From assembly GCA_021292165.1 (NCBI GenBank), contig CM037877.1, forward strand, positions 212,970,716 to 213,034,715: a stretch of 64,000 bases of DNA, in the 5' to 3' direction. The notes under the pieces were generated by a model that worked only from the letters and a program-made list of their open reading frames with translations, searched no databases and was not told the DNA's origin. Numbering within the stretch: position 1 is the first letter of the stretch; every line of letters starts with the position of its first letter. Source of the DNA: Shinisaurus crocodilurus. Its lineage: Eukaryota; Chordata; Lepidosauria; Squamata; Shinisauridae. Shown piece after piece: positions 47,766 through 58,559 of the stretch. Position numbers and translations under genes: made by a program.

Positions 47766-48944
47766 CTATTGAAATTAGAGGTGCAAAAAGTTTTAAAAAT
47801 TACCAACAACTTAAATTACCAACAGATCTCCTTGAGAGAATGGTGGAAATTAAGATGTGTAATGAGGCCTTGTCCCCATAACATTGCTTTCCAACACTTG
47901 CCAAGCAAATTATTCCAAAATAGACCTGCATGACTCCTGACACACCAAGATAAACACAGCCAGCAGCAGTTTCATTATCCTTCCACTTTTGCTCACTGTC
48001 TGTGATGGGGGGGAAACAAGGGGATTATCACGCACCCGGCAAGCCACACTGTTTTGACTATGTTCAGCTTGGTAGGTTATAAACTGTACAGGCCTGTTCT
48101 AGTATCACCCCTGCTGTTATAGTTCCTAATAGTTTGGGTCATTGTTATGAATGAACCTTTGGGGACCACTGATTGGTTCACCTATTTCATCAAAAATTGC
48201 TAGTTATCATGCACTGCAGGCCATGTGAGTCAATCATGCAGATGTGGGTGTCTGCAGTCTCTGGAGTAGCAACATACGTGCTACCAACATAATTCATGCT
48301 GCTAGAACTTAACATATACTGAGAGTACACCATCTATTTTCCCGATAAGATCATTTTATAGTCCCCTCAAGCAGAAGTTACTATAATTGTTTTTATTTTG
48401 CCCGATATTATATTTATGAGCATGCCCGATATTATTTATTTTATATATATTTATTATATATTATTTTGCCCGATATTATATTTATGAGTATGCCCCAATT
48501 TCAAGTCTAACACACAGAGCTTAGTGAAACAAACAATAGAACTTCCAATAATTTTCTTCAAATTAAAGTCAGTAGCCCTATTTAAGAACTTTAAAAATAA
48601 CCACGATTGTGCCATATAGACCCAGAGAACTTCTGTTGTGGAGCAGCTACATTAAATAATAGGATAAAATAAAAATTAAATTACATATTAAAAATCAGTA
48701 GAATGAAAGAGTGTTGGCAGCTGTACACTAATACTCAAATATGCCTTTGAATTCATCTACATAGGCTAACACTATTTCTACACCATGTTTGCCAAACCAC
48801 ATCAGAACAAGAGACACATAAGTGCCAAGCATACATGCACAAGCCCCTTGACCCTAGACACTCACCCATCTAGCCACGTCTACATACACAAAAGACAACT
48901 CTCTAATCATTAGCCCGTGCAGGTATCTGCCCAATATCACATTA
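47766..48944. other. Intergenic with a local AT-rich duplication
   Basis: CCCGATATTATATTTATGAG is repeated at about 48401 and 48469 around a TATATATTTATTATA tract (48425-48465). No gene. Confidence 0.5.
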
Positions 48945-49190
48945 CAGTCATGCCTTGGATTGGGAGCATAATTCATTCCAGAAACATGCTTGTAATCCAA
49001 AGCACTCTTATATCAAAACGAAATCCCCCCAAAAAAAATTGTGCAGAGATTTTTAATTTAAACCCTACTACAGTACTTGTATTGCAAGACATCGCTTGTA
49101 TATCAAGTCAAAGAAAATTAAATATTTAAAAATTTGCTTGTCTTGCAAAACGCTCTCAAACCAAGTTACTTGCAATCCAAGGTATTACTG
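48945..49190. mobile_element. Mariner-type MITE, copy 1
   Basis: 246 bp from CAGTCATGCCTTGGATTG to CAATCCAAGGTATTACTG, flanked by TA on each side. Subterminal AAACATGCTTGTAATCCAAA. Close relative of 57040-57288. Confidence 0.85.
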
Positions 49191-49633
49191 TACAAGCATA
49201 TACCTTACCGTTCCACTTGCTTAACTACATTTAACTGATTAAGAACAGATTTCCTCCGCCATCCCATGTTAAACATATTTTCCATCTGAGCCACTGTGGA
49301 AGATTTATTTGAACCCTACTAATTACTGTGAACTTAAAGCAAGTTTTCTTTCCAATCACTGATGGTAACAATGCATTTTATATATAACAAGCATTTGTTC
49401 AGTTACATCTTTCTTTTTTTAAAACTGCTCCCTGATCATCTTACTATGAAGACAGATACTTCTCATTGTTTTATACTCCTGGATAGAAAACATGAGAGAG
49501 CTATTTCTGTACTAGAACACAGATCTAAAGGTTAGAAGGGATTTTTAAAGCAACAAGGATTATTCTCTTGAAGCTATCCACCAGATTCCCTCTGGCTTCT
49601 GTAAGGAAAGGCTTGCACTGTGTATGACTTACC

Positions 49634-50090
49634 TTCATAGGAAAAATCCAGCCTTTGTATAATCCTTTTGCAGCCCAAAGTGTCAGTACAAGTAAAAGCA
49701 AGAAAGATAGCAGAAACTGAGAAAATATACAGGCAAGACTGGACAAGCTTCTGCTGTTTGTACCTAAATCCAGGAACAGTTCTTATCCTTCTAAGCAAAC
49801 ATAGTAAAGTTAGAGTTTAACTCACCTTTACTAGGAAATAAACACAATTCCAAGTATTCTGCTATGCACCAACATGACCAAACAAATGATACCACCTCCT
49901 CTGCTCTCTTCTTGACCTCCCACTGACTTACCTAGACAGGTAAATTCCTCCTCTGTCTTTCCTCACTCCACCCTACCTCTGACTCCCAACCAATCACATA
50001 TCCTCCTCCAAACTCCTCATTCCAGCTGTTCCCAAAAGGAGGGAGAGGCAGGATTAAAGTGCTCTTGGCCAAGCACATTTTTTCAGTTCT
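49634..50090 (-). promoter_or_regulatory. Candidate upstream non-coding exon / promoter region
   Basis: On the minus strand this repeat-poor stretch has three consensus splice donors: CTAG|GTAAGT (exon side ends at 49932), AAAG|GTGAGT (49826) and GAAG|GTAAGT (49633). An inverted CCAAT motif (GATTGGTTGG) lies upstream, near 50000. SARG needs a 5' non-coding exon on this strand, 12 kb downstream of here in transcription direction. Assignment to SARG is inference; no TATA box is evident. Confidence 0.3.
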
Positions 50091-50552
50091 AAGCTTGGCA
50101 GCCAGAAGTGAAACAAATCAGGTGAAGATTTTATTTTAACCTTGAAATGTTTTGCCATTAAAATGAGACTGTTGCATACCACTCATTATTCCCCATTAAG
50201 TGGTGAGTGCAGGAGAGAGGTGGGGTTTGTCTTCTATTTTTTTTTTTTTTTTAATAGAACACAAAATCAACCACTAAATAGTAATGAACTACAGCCATCC
50301 ACAGGTTGGATCCAGACTTAGTCATACTCAAAGTAGATCCTGAGTACTGCTTTCATACTGCTTCTCTTGTATCAACTGCTCAGAAATGGAGGCAGGGGAT
50401 ACTCATAGCTCTGGAAAATGGGGTTATAGGCTGGGTTCTCTCCTATCAAACATCTGGCTTAGATTCAGCATTAGGCGTTGTTCCGATGGTTTAATTTCCT
50501 CCCCACTATTTGTAATGTTCTGAGTATATCCCAAGCTTCCCATATCTTATAA
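50091..50552. other. Intergenic, nothing recognised
   Basis: Poly-T at about 50238-50252 and a partial GGATCCAGACTTAGTCATAC repeat near 50310. No gene. Confidence 0.4.
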
Positions 50553-50560
50553 ATAGTCCT

Positions 50561-51003
50561 CAGGGCCGGCCCAAGTTATTTTTCTGCCTGAGGCAAAGAA
50601 CAAGATGGCACCCCCTCCCGTTCCATATACAAAAGCCAGCTGGCTGGACTGGCAGTCGAATCTTCCTTCCACACTGGTGAAGGGAGGGACAGCATCTTCC
50701 CCTACTCCTAAGGGCAACAGGCTAACTTAGGGAATACAGGGCACATCATGTGGCATACAAGCTCTCTCCTCCAACACCTTGCTGCCGTCTCCCCAGTGCT
50801 TTTTTTCTGGAGAAAGGGGTACCGGAACTCTTGGATTACATTTCCTCGGGAGTAGATGGCAATTAAATTGTAATGCAATTAATAGAAGAAAAGGTGCTGG
50901 AACTCAGTTCCGGTGAGTTCCACCAGAAAAAAAGCCCTGCGTCTCCCAACATCTGCTGCCTGAGGTGACCTCCTCACTCTGCCTAATGATAGGGCTGGCC
51001 CTG
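50561..51003. mobile_element. hAT element of the CAGGGCC family with nested MITE
   Basis: Perfect 8-bp duplication ATAGTCCT at 50553-50560 and 51004-51011. Ends CAGGGCCGGCCCAAG and AGGGCTGGCCCTG. Interrupted by the element at 50794-50939. Confidence 0.92.
50794..50939. mobile_element. Nested short hAT MITE
   Basis: 146 bp, ends CAGTGCTTTTTTTCTGG and CCAGAAAAAAAGCCCTG, with a perfect 8-bp duplication CGTCTCCC at 50786-50793 and 50940-50947. It is therefore younger than the host element. Confidence 0.93.
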
Positions 51004-51061
51004 ATAGTCCTTAATTATACGTTTATGTTAGCATTATCGATGCTTCTCCTTTACACCCAGG

Positions 51062-51841
51062 CAGGACCGGTGCAAGGCAGTTTGGCGCCCTAGGCAAAAT
51101 CAGATTTAGCGCCCCCCCCCCCCTTCCCACTTGAGCCCTCCCTCCCTCCAGGGGGGGGATCCGGAGCAAAGCAGCCGGGAAACGCCTGCTCGCCCAGTGC
51201 CCCGCCACCGGGGCCAGCAGCCCTCCGCAGGCCTGGAGGCGGCGGTGCCTCCGGGACCCGTTTCCACAGGCAGCCGGGTAAGGGGCACGCCGAGGGAGCT
51301 GCGTTGGAGGCAAGAGCAGAGCGGGGGTTCTGCTATCTGGGGTGGGAGGGCGGCGTCGGTCAAGCTGGGGGACTCCTGCCCAACTCCAGAAGGAAAGTTA
51401 AGTTTGGGAAAGTTTTTAGGAGGGGGCGGCGGAGCTGCGGAGAGCACGCTGGGCTCTCGTGGGGGGGGGAGGCGGGCACGGCCGGGGGCGTCTAGCTTAG
51501 CCCGGGTGCCCACTCGCTCCTGGGGGATGCGCTGCCGGCAGGGAGGAGCTAGGGGCTGGCTGCCCGCCACGCTCCTCTTCTGGCGGCGGCGGCTGCTGCT
51601 GCTCCTGGCACGGCTGCCTGTGCCCAGCAGTCCCTGTCGCCCAGCAGTCCCGGCGCCGGCGGCGAGGAAGAGTTGGCCGAGTGAGTGAACTTCCTCCTGC
51701 TGCTGCTGCTGCTGCCGCCGCCGGCCTCTGCGGAAGGGAGGGAGGGAGGAAGGAAGGCACAGGAGCAGAGTGTTTCTGCACCCCCTTTAGCCGTGCGCCC
51801 TAGGCAGCCGCCTAGTTGGCCTAGCGGTAGCGCCGGCCCTG
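51062..51841. mobile_element. hAT element of the CAGGGCCGGYGC family, reverse orientation, 780 bp
   Basis: Perfect 8-bp duplication CACCCAGG at 51054-51061 and 51842-51849. Starts CAGGACCGGTGCAAGG, ends GGTAGCGCCGGCCCTG. The large GC-rich interior differs from the other copies and is open in several frames; no transposase motif. Confidence 0.93.
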
Positions 51842-51849
51842 CACCCAGG

Positions 51850-52248
51850 GAAACTAAGCAATGGAGTAGTGAAGTGACTTTCCTTTGTGAGTGGATGGCA
51901 GATCTGGGAACTGAATTTGTGACTAAAACATAGTGGGGGAGAGATGAAGGGTACAGAAGTATGGCTGCTGGTCTTAGAGCTGTTAGTCTGGATGGCTACA
52001 TATTGTCCAAGTGCATTGGGGTTTACTGCCATGAGAAAGTGCATAAAATTGAAGCCTTATTTTCATATCTCTGCTCCATCAGACGTTTCTTGTGTTATGC
52101 TAGAGCTCATTCAGATGAATGGGATGCTGTTATATACAATACTACCTGGCTGTTACTATACCTGTCATATGATAGGCTGGATCATATAAGTGTGAAACAC
52201 TAAAAGTAATTGGTAATTGTATGCTTTGTATCCTCAGAAAACTATTTC
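51850..52248. other. Intergenic, nothing recognised
   Basis: No supported feature. Confidence 0.45.
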
Positions 52249-52251
52249 TAT

Positions 52252-52698
52252 GGGTGTGTTCGCATGACACGGGAACCGTGGGGGAGCAGAAGTCCCCCGT
52301 GGTTCCCGTGTCATGCGAACGCCTGACCGGGGGCACCCCCGCGGGGGCACCCCCGCGCATGGGACGCACGCAAAGTGACCATGGGCGGTAGAGGGGTAAG
52401 CCCCTAGTGTGTGTGGCCACCCTGCCGTGCGAACAGCGAGCAGCTATCCCGCGGGGGCTGCACAGAGGTGGCAGCCCAGAGCGGCTGGAGCTGCGGCCGC
52501 TCCAGCCTGTAGGGGCAAATGGCCCCTCTGGGCATCCCAAGCTGCCGCCCCCTAGCGTTGGGAGGCCCGCACTGCGGTGCGGGGACTGCCGGCTCCACCG
52601 GGGTCCGCCCACGCACGCGGTGCGCAGGTCATCTGCAGCGCCCCACCGGGCCCCGCGGTGCCTCCCCCGCTCGCCACCTGGGTTGTACAAACCAGCCC
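52252..52698. mobile_element. Harbinger-like DNA element, copy 1
   Basis: 447 bp, starts GGGTGTGTTCGCATGACACG, ends TTGTACAAACCAGCCC; flanked by TAT on both sides (3-bp duplication). The 5' end forms a stem of about 31 bp (52258-52320). GC-rich, non-coding. Confidence 0.75.
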
Positions 52699-52701
52699 TA
52701 T

Positions 52702-53661
52702 GTCAATCCATCTACAGAAGACTGCCTGTGCAGTGCAGAGCATTCTGGGGTGTATTCTAGTATGCATTTACATACCTATCTTATGCATGTTTACTCAGAA
52801 GTAGGACCCATTAAATTCAAGGGGCCTTGCTCTCAAGTAATCGCTCATAGGATTGCAGTCTTTGGGGCCCAGCTGTCACTCCAGGCAAACCTTAAGGCAC
52901 ACTGAACATATTCTTGTGACTGTTCATTGCAAGAGATGGCAAGTAATTGTGAGCAGGGGACCTCTTTGTGCATCTGAGAATTTATTCTTTTTGATAGTGA
53001 TATGTCAACTGAATATCGCAAGTATGAATAGGGATATGTCACCTATGCTTGACAACTGAATATCTTTGAAGAGGGGGTGGCCTAAGTGTCTGCAGTTATG
53101 ACATACAAGTCACTCTTTGAAATGAAGAACACTTATACAGATCCTTGCGATTCAGAGCAACTGTACCACTACAATCCAAGACAGATTAATCACAATTTAA
53201 TCTGTGGGCACAAGTAATATTTACACTGTGGTGACATTAGCATACAATATGTTCACAGTCCAGCACAAGTTAAGCAAATAAAGCAACATAGTTTTTAATG
53301 CGACTTCAATGCATATTGACTTAAAAAGACACTCCAAGCCACAGAAGACACTTGTGCCTCTAGTGACAAAACTGGATCCACTACCACCCCCAAGCTACTG
53401 GCTTGATCCTTTAGGGGGAGTGCAACCCCTTTCAGAACAGGTTGACCACCATTCAAAATACAAACTAGATGAAACTGTGATGAAGTCCAATTTAGCAATC
53501 CTCTAATCAGCTATTAGCCATAATAATTAAATGAGCCCCTCATTTAGAGACAAAACATGTCTAAGTATCAGATGCAGGAAATCAAACAAGGGATGTCTGC
53601 TGCCTTCATGCCTTGCTTGTGCAATGCCAGAGACATCTGGTTGGTTGCAATTGGAGACAGA
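52702..53661. other. Intergenic with one MITE piece
   Basis: 52775-52862 carries CTTATGCATGTTTACTCAGA and ATAGGATTGCAGTC, a diverged palindromic MITE. The rest is unassigned. Confidence 0.45.
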
Positions 53662-54095
53662 GGGCATGTTTGCACGACACGGGAACCGCAGGGGAGCAGA
53701 AGTCCCCCGCAGTTCCTGTGTTGTGCAAACGCCGACCGGGGGCGCCCCCGCAGGACGGCAGCACACGGGACACATGCAAAGTGACCATGGGCAGTAGAGG
53801 GGTAAGCCCCTACCACGTGTGGCCACCCTGCCATCCCGCAGGGGCTGCACAGAGGCGGCAGCCCAGAGCGGCCGGAGCTGCAGCCGGCTCCAGCCTGTAA
53901 GGGCAAATGGCCCCTCTGGGCATCCCGAGCCACCACCCCCTAGTGCCGGGAGGCCCACACTGCGGTGTGGGGACTTCCGGCTCCACCGGGGTCTGCCCAC
54001 ATGTGCGGGGCGCAGGTCTGCAGCACCCTGCCGGACCCCGCGGACGGCCCCGTGGTGCCTCCCCCGCTCACCGCCTCGGTCATACGAACCAGCCC
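53662..54095. mobile_element. Harbinger-like DNA element, copy 2
   Basis: 434 bp, same orientation and block order as 52252-52698: GGGCATGTTTGCACGACACG to TCATACGAACCAGCCC, with a 3-bp duplication AGA on both sides. It retains the 5' hairpin with more mismatches. Confidence 0.75.
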
Positions 54096-54391
54096 AGAAA
54101 GTTGTATTAGAAGATAGACGTTTGATCTAATTCAGTAATATTTTCAGACCCAGAACCCACCTTTAGTCCCAGCCTACAAGATGGAACTACTTTTTTAAAA
54201 AAACAAAAAACCTATCCTGCTCACTTCCCTTACTCTCTTTTGCTCCATCTCCCTCCCTTCCCCAAGAGTCAATATTATATATTAAGAGTGATAGCGGTAC
54301 CACTGGTGCAACCCACCACTTTAAGCATGCTTCCAGATGGACAAATCATAGTTCTACCAATTAAAAGTAGTGATGGACAAATTTACCCCAA

Positions 54392-54816
54392 CATAAATCA
54401 TAATTTGCTCATCAAGTTACAAATTCCTTGGTCCAATCTTGGATTAAAATTCTCCATTCTTTTGAGATCTTGTTGTGCATATATATGAATTGTTACGCAT
54501 GCGCCTCAACAAAATGCATCTTGGGAACTGTTGTAGTATGGCATGCTATGCATCATGATGCCATGAGTCACTACATTATGTTTCCCTCAGATTGGCTATT
54601 TTCATGTGCCCTATTGTTTACCCTACAATATGGAGGGTATGGAGCTGCTGGAGATGGACGGAGTGACTGTGGTGCAAGCAGGAGTGGTGGAAGACGCACC
54701 TCTCCCCCTCACCTGCCAGCCTGTGCCACTCCTCTCTCGACTCCTTGGATTCCTTTCCCTGTATCCCCTTCACATTACCTCCCCAAAACACCCAGCTCTA
54801 AAATAAACTTTTACTT
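54392..54816 (+). repeat. 425-bp direct repeat, copy 1
   Basis: By eye it differs from 56258-56682 at two bases (54659 C/G, 54685 T/C). It contains an ATG-initiated open frame (MEGMELLEM...) and an AATAAA 14 bp before its end. The ends are not TG...CA and no target duplication is visible, so it cannot be called an LTR. Nature unknown. Confidence 0.9.
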
Positions 54817-56257
54817 GCCAAGTGGTGGATACTAACCTATGTGGCTGTTTCTCCAAACGTCATTAGTTTGTTGAAGGATTTCAAATCCAAACATTTACAC
54901 TGATTGGTTTGGGAAACTATAACTAAAGGGTTAAAGTGATATCATTCCTCAAGCATGAGCATTGCAAATGGGAGATTGATATTACCTTCAGAAAGAAAAG
55001 GGTTAAGCCAACCAATATCAGGACATGCGCAGAAATGGTGAAGGTTAGTCATTCAGACCATGCAAGCGTAGAACATAGATATCAACTCATAATGAATCTC
55101 AGTTTGAATGACAAAAATGCTGAACACATGGGCTTGCGACACATATGGGCATTATGAACATAATAGATTCTATCAATGAACCATCTAAGTTTCAGCAGCA
55201 TCACCGATTAGAAGGCATCGCGCAGCTATCCTATCTTTTTCTCCTTAATGGACTTTTTTGCAGTAAAAGAGGGGGGGAAATGAAAGCAGTGAGAAAACAC
55301 GGGAGGGTTACAATTACAAGCAGAAGACGATGTCTGGATCCCCCACGAAATTCCATGAATGAGGCAGGGCAATGGCACAATAAAAGCCTCATCTGGAAAC
55401 ACCCTATGTTGCAGCACAGTCCAGTTGTGTGAGTCCCATTCTACCACTTGAAGATCAATGGGTTAACGAAACAAGGCAGTTCTTTCTAATGTTCCCAAAT
55501 TGAGACTGCCAAGCTACTTCAGACAGAGTATTTTCAGAGGCAAGAGTTCCTTTATTTTGCCTCTTCAGACATTTAATGAGTATGAGCAGGCACCACCTTC
55601 ATTTGGCATGTTGTTCTTCTACATAGTTTGTTGATGACACCCTCAAAAGAGAACCCCACAGGTTTGGCTCCAATATGTTCCTACCTGTTAATTAGCTTCT
55701 CCTGGGATGTGGCTTGGATGGAATATATTAGTTCATCACAGATTTATTGTCTTAGGTGATTAACATGGTGTGCTTTACAGACAGGAAGATTTCAAGAGGT
55801 TGGTTCTTTGCATTCTCCCTTTTCAATAAACGCACAGATTACTCACGAGCTGGGCTTTGTTCCTGTGCATTACGAACATTTGCCCAAAGCCAAGCAGATG
55901 CAAGATTTCATTTTCAGCTTGAGCAAACAGGATTTACTGCCCCCAAATTCATGGTCATCCTCCAATTTGCTATCTAGCCGTTTTATGAACATTATGTGAT
56001 TCAAATAGTCCAATAAACATTTTGGCAAGAATCAGGTAATTGCTGGAAACTGTTACAATGTTATTGAATTTAACAGGAGATTAACAAAGGTTGCAATTGT
56101 ACAGTCAAGAAAAAAATAGGCTGACACTTGTGATTTATGAATAACATTCCCCAGTCAGTTTTGAAAAAAGTTTTAACATAAATTAGGGGAAAGAAGATGA
56201 AAGCAGGAGAGTGTTGTATTATTTTTGTTTGGGGGAGGTACCTATGAACTTCATAAT
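54817..56257. other. Spacer between the 425-bp repeats
   Basis: 1441 bp; includes the MITE-like copy at 55240-55410. No gag, pol or transposase-like frame and no obvious primer-binding site after the left repeat. A purine run GGGGGAGG occurs at 56230-56237, some 20 bp before the right repeat. Confidence 0.5.
55240..55410. mobile_element. MITE-like repeat, copy 2 of 2
   Basis: Collinear with 41340-41510: CTTAATGGACTTTTTTG, GATGTCTGGATCCCCC, AAAAGCCTCATCTGGAA. Confidence 0.5.
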
Positions 56258-56682
56258 CATAAATCATAATTTGCTCATCAAGTTACAAATTCCTTGGTCC
56301 AATCTTGGATTAAAATTCTCCATTCTTTTGAGATCTTGTTGTGCATATATATGAATTGTTACGCATGCGCCTCAACAAAATGCATCTTGGGAACTGTTGT
56401 AGTATGGCATGCTATGCATCATGATGCCATGAGTCACTACATTATGTTTCCCTCAGATTGGCTATTTTCATGTGCCCTATTGTTTACCCTACAATATGGA
56501 GGGTATGGAGCTGCTGGAGATGGAGGGAGTGACTGTGGTGCAAGCAGGAGCGGTGGAAGACGCACCTCTCCCCCTCACCTGCCAGCCTGTGCCACTCCTC
56601 TCTCGACTCCTTGGATTCCTTTCCCTGTATCCCCTTCACATTACCTCCCCAAAACACCCAGCTCTAAAATAAACTTTTACTT
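56258..56682 (+). repeat. 425-bp direct repeat, copy 2
   Basis: Same length and orientation as 54392-54816, offset 1866 bp. Its flanking sequences differ from those of copy 1 on both sides, so the repeat boundaries are sharp. Confidence 0.9.
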
Positions 56683-57039
56683 ACTTCTGAACTTGTTGAC
56701 CATTCATTTATATTATTTTCTGCTAACCAACGTCTTCTTTAGAGTTGTCTTTTTTATTCAGCCCAGCCCTTTCTCTTACAAATATAGGGAGCAATCTATT
56801 GAGAACTTGTCCTGTTCAAGTCCCATTGAAATGAGTAAGATTAAGAACTGTTCAAAAGCATACTAGTGCCTATAATGTATAATCAAAGAGGCAATGGTTT
56901 TTTTCTGGCTAGGTAACACAACTGGCTGCTTTTAATAAGACTGACCTTTTAGAAGTATTTAAATTCTAAATAGCAAAACCAAGAAGATGTATAAGCTGTT
57001 TGTTCTCTTTTACAACCAACTGGCTTTCATAATAAACTA

Positions 57040-57288
57040 CAGTCATGCCTTGGATTGAGAGCATAATTCGTTCCGGAAACATGCTTGTAATCCAAAACAC
57101 TCTTATATCAAAATGAAATCCCCCAAAAAAAATTTGTACAGAGATTTTTAATTTAATCCGTACTACAGTACTTGTATTGCAAGGCGTCGCTTGTATATCA
57201 AGTAAAAAAAATTAAATAACTATTTAAAAATTTGCTTGTCATGCAAAACGCTCTCAAACCAAGTTACTTGCAATCCAAGGTATTACTG
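57040..57288. mobile_element. Mariner-type MITE, copy 2
   Basis: 249 bp, CAGTCATGCCTTGGATTG to CAATCCAAGGTATTACTG, flanked by TA. Roughly nine of ten bases match copy 1 by eye. Confidence 0.85.
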
Positions 57289-57290
57289 TA

Positions 57291-58559
57291 TCTTTATTTC
57301 CTTAATAAACTACATACCGTACTTTTATCAGACCTTCCTCTGCATTACCAAAGTCACTATGAGACAATGCAAATGTTGAAGAGGGAAAATCATACTATTA
57401 ATTGTTAATAGGAACATTGTGCAAACTTTTAAATAAGTGTTAACAGATGGATATTTCCTTTATACAAAATTGGGTTGTTGCTTTTCATTTGTATTTCCCT
57501 GTACTGTCTCTCTCCTCTCCTTTCCACATCACTGGATCAATGTTCTAAGCTGGCACACAAATGTCATCTCTGCATATGCTTAGCATTCCATTATCTTAAT
57601 TATTAACTAAAACATGCCTTGATGGGGGGCGGGGTGAACCAACAATAATTCCAGTTCAACCGGTACACTACTGCATGAGATAAGTTCCTGAAGTGAATAA
57701 AAATGAATTAAAAAGCAAATAAACGAAGCATTTCCCTCCTTGTTGGGCAAGATACACCTGCACTAGTTAAAAAAGATATGTTATTAAAAGTCATACTTTT
57801 TAAAATACTTACACACTGCAATAGTACTTGAGATCTGTACAATTTCTAATCTGAGCAATCAAGCAGACACTCTATATTGCAAGGTTTCTAAATAGGTTCC
57901 TGGAAATCAAATGCTTCAAAAACATAACCAGCCGGGGTGGGTGGGTGTATTCTATTAAAAATTGATGAAAGAAGCTAAGTACATCAGAAAAAGACTTACA
58001 TCTATTAAAATTATCAAGTCTATACATAACCATTTAGGACTCCTAGGCCAATCAATAAACCATGGCTTGGTGACTGAGAGCATTCCATGGGTCTGCAAGC
58101 TCCTACTTCTCTTTTTCTTCTTCCCACTGGTATGGATATTCTCCTTCTTTCCCTGGCTAGTGTTATGACTGAACCTATATAAGCATACTCCTGGAAGCAG
58201 TGTGCATGCCCTCAAACCATGATTTGGTAATCAGTCGGAGTGACATCTGAACTGGACCTTCGTCTTAATGTTACTATCAATTCAGCTTGTTTATAGAAGA
58301 ATACTTTCCATTAAATACACAAGCTCTCATATTTTTGGAATGTGGCTTACATGAAAAACAACAAGAGCAAAAACACCCCTAGCTTTTTTGGGCAAAACGG
58401 AAAAAAAGTTTTGACAATTATACTTATTTCTGATTATTTTTGTTAAAACACTCATCCATTAGTACAAATAGGATTACAGGCAGATCCATTACATGTTTTA
58501 TAGTTCTGCTTAGGATTTCCCCCAGTAACTACAAATTTATGGACTATGCATCTGATTAA
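57291..58559. other. Intergenic, nothing recognised
   Basis: AT-rich; no supported gene or repeat. Confidence 0.5.

Noticed and set aside
49525..49798. Hydrophobic frame resembling a signal peptide
   Set aside because: The apparent starts are TTG codons, not ATG; more likely non-coding exon sequence or chance.
54392..56682. The 425-bp repeats as LTRs of a retrotransposon
   Set aside because: No TG...CA ends, no target duplication, no primer-binding site and no gag/pol between them; kept as an unexplained repeat.
54428..56866. Duplicated open frame (MEGMELLEM...) as a gene pair
   Set aside because: Both base differences change the protein and no family is recognised; it follows from the DNA repeat.
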